64,000 nt of DNA from CAWGLW01 sp963823525. GTDB taxonomy: Bacteria; Pseudomonadota; Gammaproteobacteria; Steroidobacterales; Steroidobacteraceae. A program made the position numbers and the translations under genes. Location: the NCBI GenBank assembly GCA_963823525.1, contig CAWGLW010000005.1, positions 186,001-250,000 on the forward strand, read 5' to 3'. Positions 63,023 to 64,000 of the stretch are shown in pieces (position 1 is the first letter of the stretch; every line of letters starts with the position of its first letter). Under the pieces are notes generated by a model that had not been told where the DNA came from, ran no database searches, and worked only from the letters and a program-made list of their open reading frames with translations.

Positions 63023-63831
63023 CCAGCGATCTCCGGCAACGGATCATGACCGCGGTGTTGCTCGCGGCCTTTGTTTTTGCCGTGCTCATGCTCGCACCCA
63101 TGCGGCTGATCCTGCCGGTGATCGCCGTGTTCATGCTGGCCGCCGCCTGGGAATGGTCACGATTCGCCGGATTATCCGGGGCGCTTTCGCGCGGCGTCTA
63201 TGTCGTCGCGGTCGGTATCATCATGTACCTCGCCTGGACGCTGACAGCCGAGCCGTCGATGCTGATCGGCCTGCTGGCTCTCGCCGCCCTGTGGTGGATA
63301 CTGGCTTTGTTCTGGCTACTTGCCGGACCGCGCCGTGGCAGCTCCAGCCTGGCAGTCTTTTGCGGGATCCTTGTCATCGTTCCGGCGGCAGTGGCCATTG
63401 CACGCCTGGTGGAACAACAACCGCAGGGCCGATGGCTGATGGTCTTTCTCATCGTATTGATTGCCGCAGCCGATGTCGGGGCCTACTTTGGCGGGCGCCA
63501 GTTCGGTAAGCACAAGCTGGCGCCCGTGGTCAGCCCGGGAAAAACCTGGGAAGGGTTCTTCAGCGGGGTCATGGCCGCCGGTATCGTCGCCGCGGCCGGC
63601 GCGACGTTGTTCTCCGTCGAGCACTTGCCGTGGGTGATGCTGTGTATCGTCGTGGCGCTTTTCTCCGTGGTAGGCGACCTCACGGTCAGCATGTTCAAGC
63701 GAAGGGCAGGACTGAAGGACAGCGGAACGCTGCTGCCTGGCCACGGCGGCGTGCTTGATCGGATCGACAGTGTCAGCGCAGCCGGTCCCACCTTTGTGCT
63801 GGGGTTGATTCTGCTGGGATTGGTGACTTGA
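63019..63831 (+). CDS. cdsA: Phosphatidate cytidylyltransferase
   Basis: A protein of 270 residues with a GTG start and several hydrophobic segments. The C-terminal CDP-diacylglycerol synthase signature SMFKRRAGLKDSGTLLPGHG and VLDRIDSVSAA is intact, as is VSPGKTWEGFFSG. It makes CDP-diacylglycerol for phospholipid synthesis. Its stop overlaps the dxr start by 1 nt (TGATG). Confidence 0.96.
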   Translation: MTSDLRQRIMTAVLLAAFVFAVLMLAPMRLILPVIAVFMLAAAWEWSRFAGLSGALSRGVYVVAVGIIMYLAWTLTAEPSMLIGLLALAALWWILALFWLLAGPRRGSSSLAVFCGILVIVPAAVAIARLVEQQPQGRWLMVFLIVLIAAADVGAYFGGRQFGKHKLAPVVSPGKTWEGFFSGVMAAGIVAAAGATLFSVEHLPWVMLCIVVALFSVVGDLTVSMFKRRAGLKDSGTLLPGHGGVLDRIDSVSAAGPTFVLGLILLGLVT

Positions 63832-64000
63832 TGCGGGTGGCGGTCCTGGGTAGCACCGGCAGCATTGGCGCAAGCACTTTGGATGTGCTTGCGAGGCATC
63901 CGGATCGATTTTCGGTCACCGCGCTTGCCGCCGCGGCGAACCATCGCCTGATGCTCGAGCAGTGCCGGCAGTTTCGGCCGCGCTACGCGGTGATTCAGGA
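63831..64000 (+). CDS. dxr: 1-deoxy-D-xylulose 5-phosphate reductoisomerase (3' end outside window)
   Basis: Only the first 56 codons are present. They begin MRVAVLGSTGSIGASTLDVL, the NADPH-binding Rossmann motif of DXR, followed by ALAAAANHRLMLEQCRQFRP. It is the second step of the MEP isoprenoid pathway and feeds the adjacent uppS. The reading frame runs off the right edge. Confidence 0.93.
   Translation, partial: MRVAVLGSTGSIGASTLDVLARHPDRFSVTALAAAANHRLMLEQCRQFRPRYAVIQ

Noticed and set aside
1..64000. CRISPR arrays, tRNA/rRNA genes, insertion sequences, prophage genes
   Set aside because: No regularly spaced repeats, cloverleaf-like segments, transposase frames or phage genes were recognised on either strand.

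Overview
The window reads as the chromosome of a GC-rich gammaproteobacterium that carries a PEP-CTERM/exosortase protein-sorting and exopolysaccharide system. The housekeeping order glnD-map-rpsB-tsf-pyrH-frr-uppS-cdsA-dxr, the glrK-qseG-glrR type regulatory set, srkA and the PhoBR/Pst cluster all fit that class. I cannot name the genus from sequence alone. No tRNA, rRNA, insertion sequence, CRISPR array or prophage was seen.

Positions 1-13.4 kb are the edge of an exopolysaccharide locus, by eye more AT-rich than the rest. It holds a sugar-transfer-associated ATP-grasp protein (cut at the left edge), a TPR-like exported protein, two very large secreted proteins (RTX repeats + Ig-like + beta-propeller; Ig-like + beta-helix lipoprotein), the exosortase A-associated PLP decarboxylase and acyl-CoA ligase, a Wzx-type flippase and a frameshifted beta-helix protein. 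The exosortase itself must lie outside the window.

Positions 13.4-19.0 kb are the most interesting part. A GlrK/QseG/GlrR-like signalling set is interrupted by one PEP-CTERM gene (itself frameshifted) and flanked by a second, divergent one. Each PEP-CTERM gene has an exact sigma-54 promoter and its own terminator. The GlrR-like regulator has lost the GAFTGA loop and the Walker B acidic pair, so it is unlikely to drive those promoters itself.

Positions 19-43.3 kb hold galE, srkA, three exported lipoproteins (PKD-metallopeptidase-like, small, PKD-vWA), typA, purU with a PAS/GAF/GGDEF/EAL protein, an N-formylglutamate amidohydrolase/carboxylate-amine ligase/dusA operon, a cyclase-FHA protein, pckG, a perfectly duplicated PhaF-like phasin gene pair, a DUF11-like protein, a YoaA helicase and tsaB.

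Positions 43.3-54.3 kb are a phosphate regulon: phoB-phoR, an OprP/OprO-like porin, phoU, dsbB, then (across the opposed dapE) pstSCAB and a second phoU, with clear Pho boxes before the porin and pstS. Positions 54.3-64 kb hold dapD, glnD and map on the minus strand, then the rpsB-to-dxr translation and envelope operon, which runs off the right edge.
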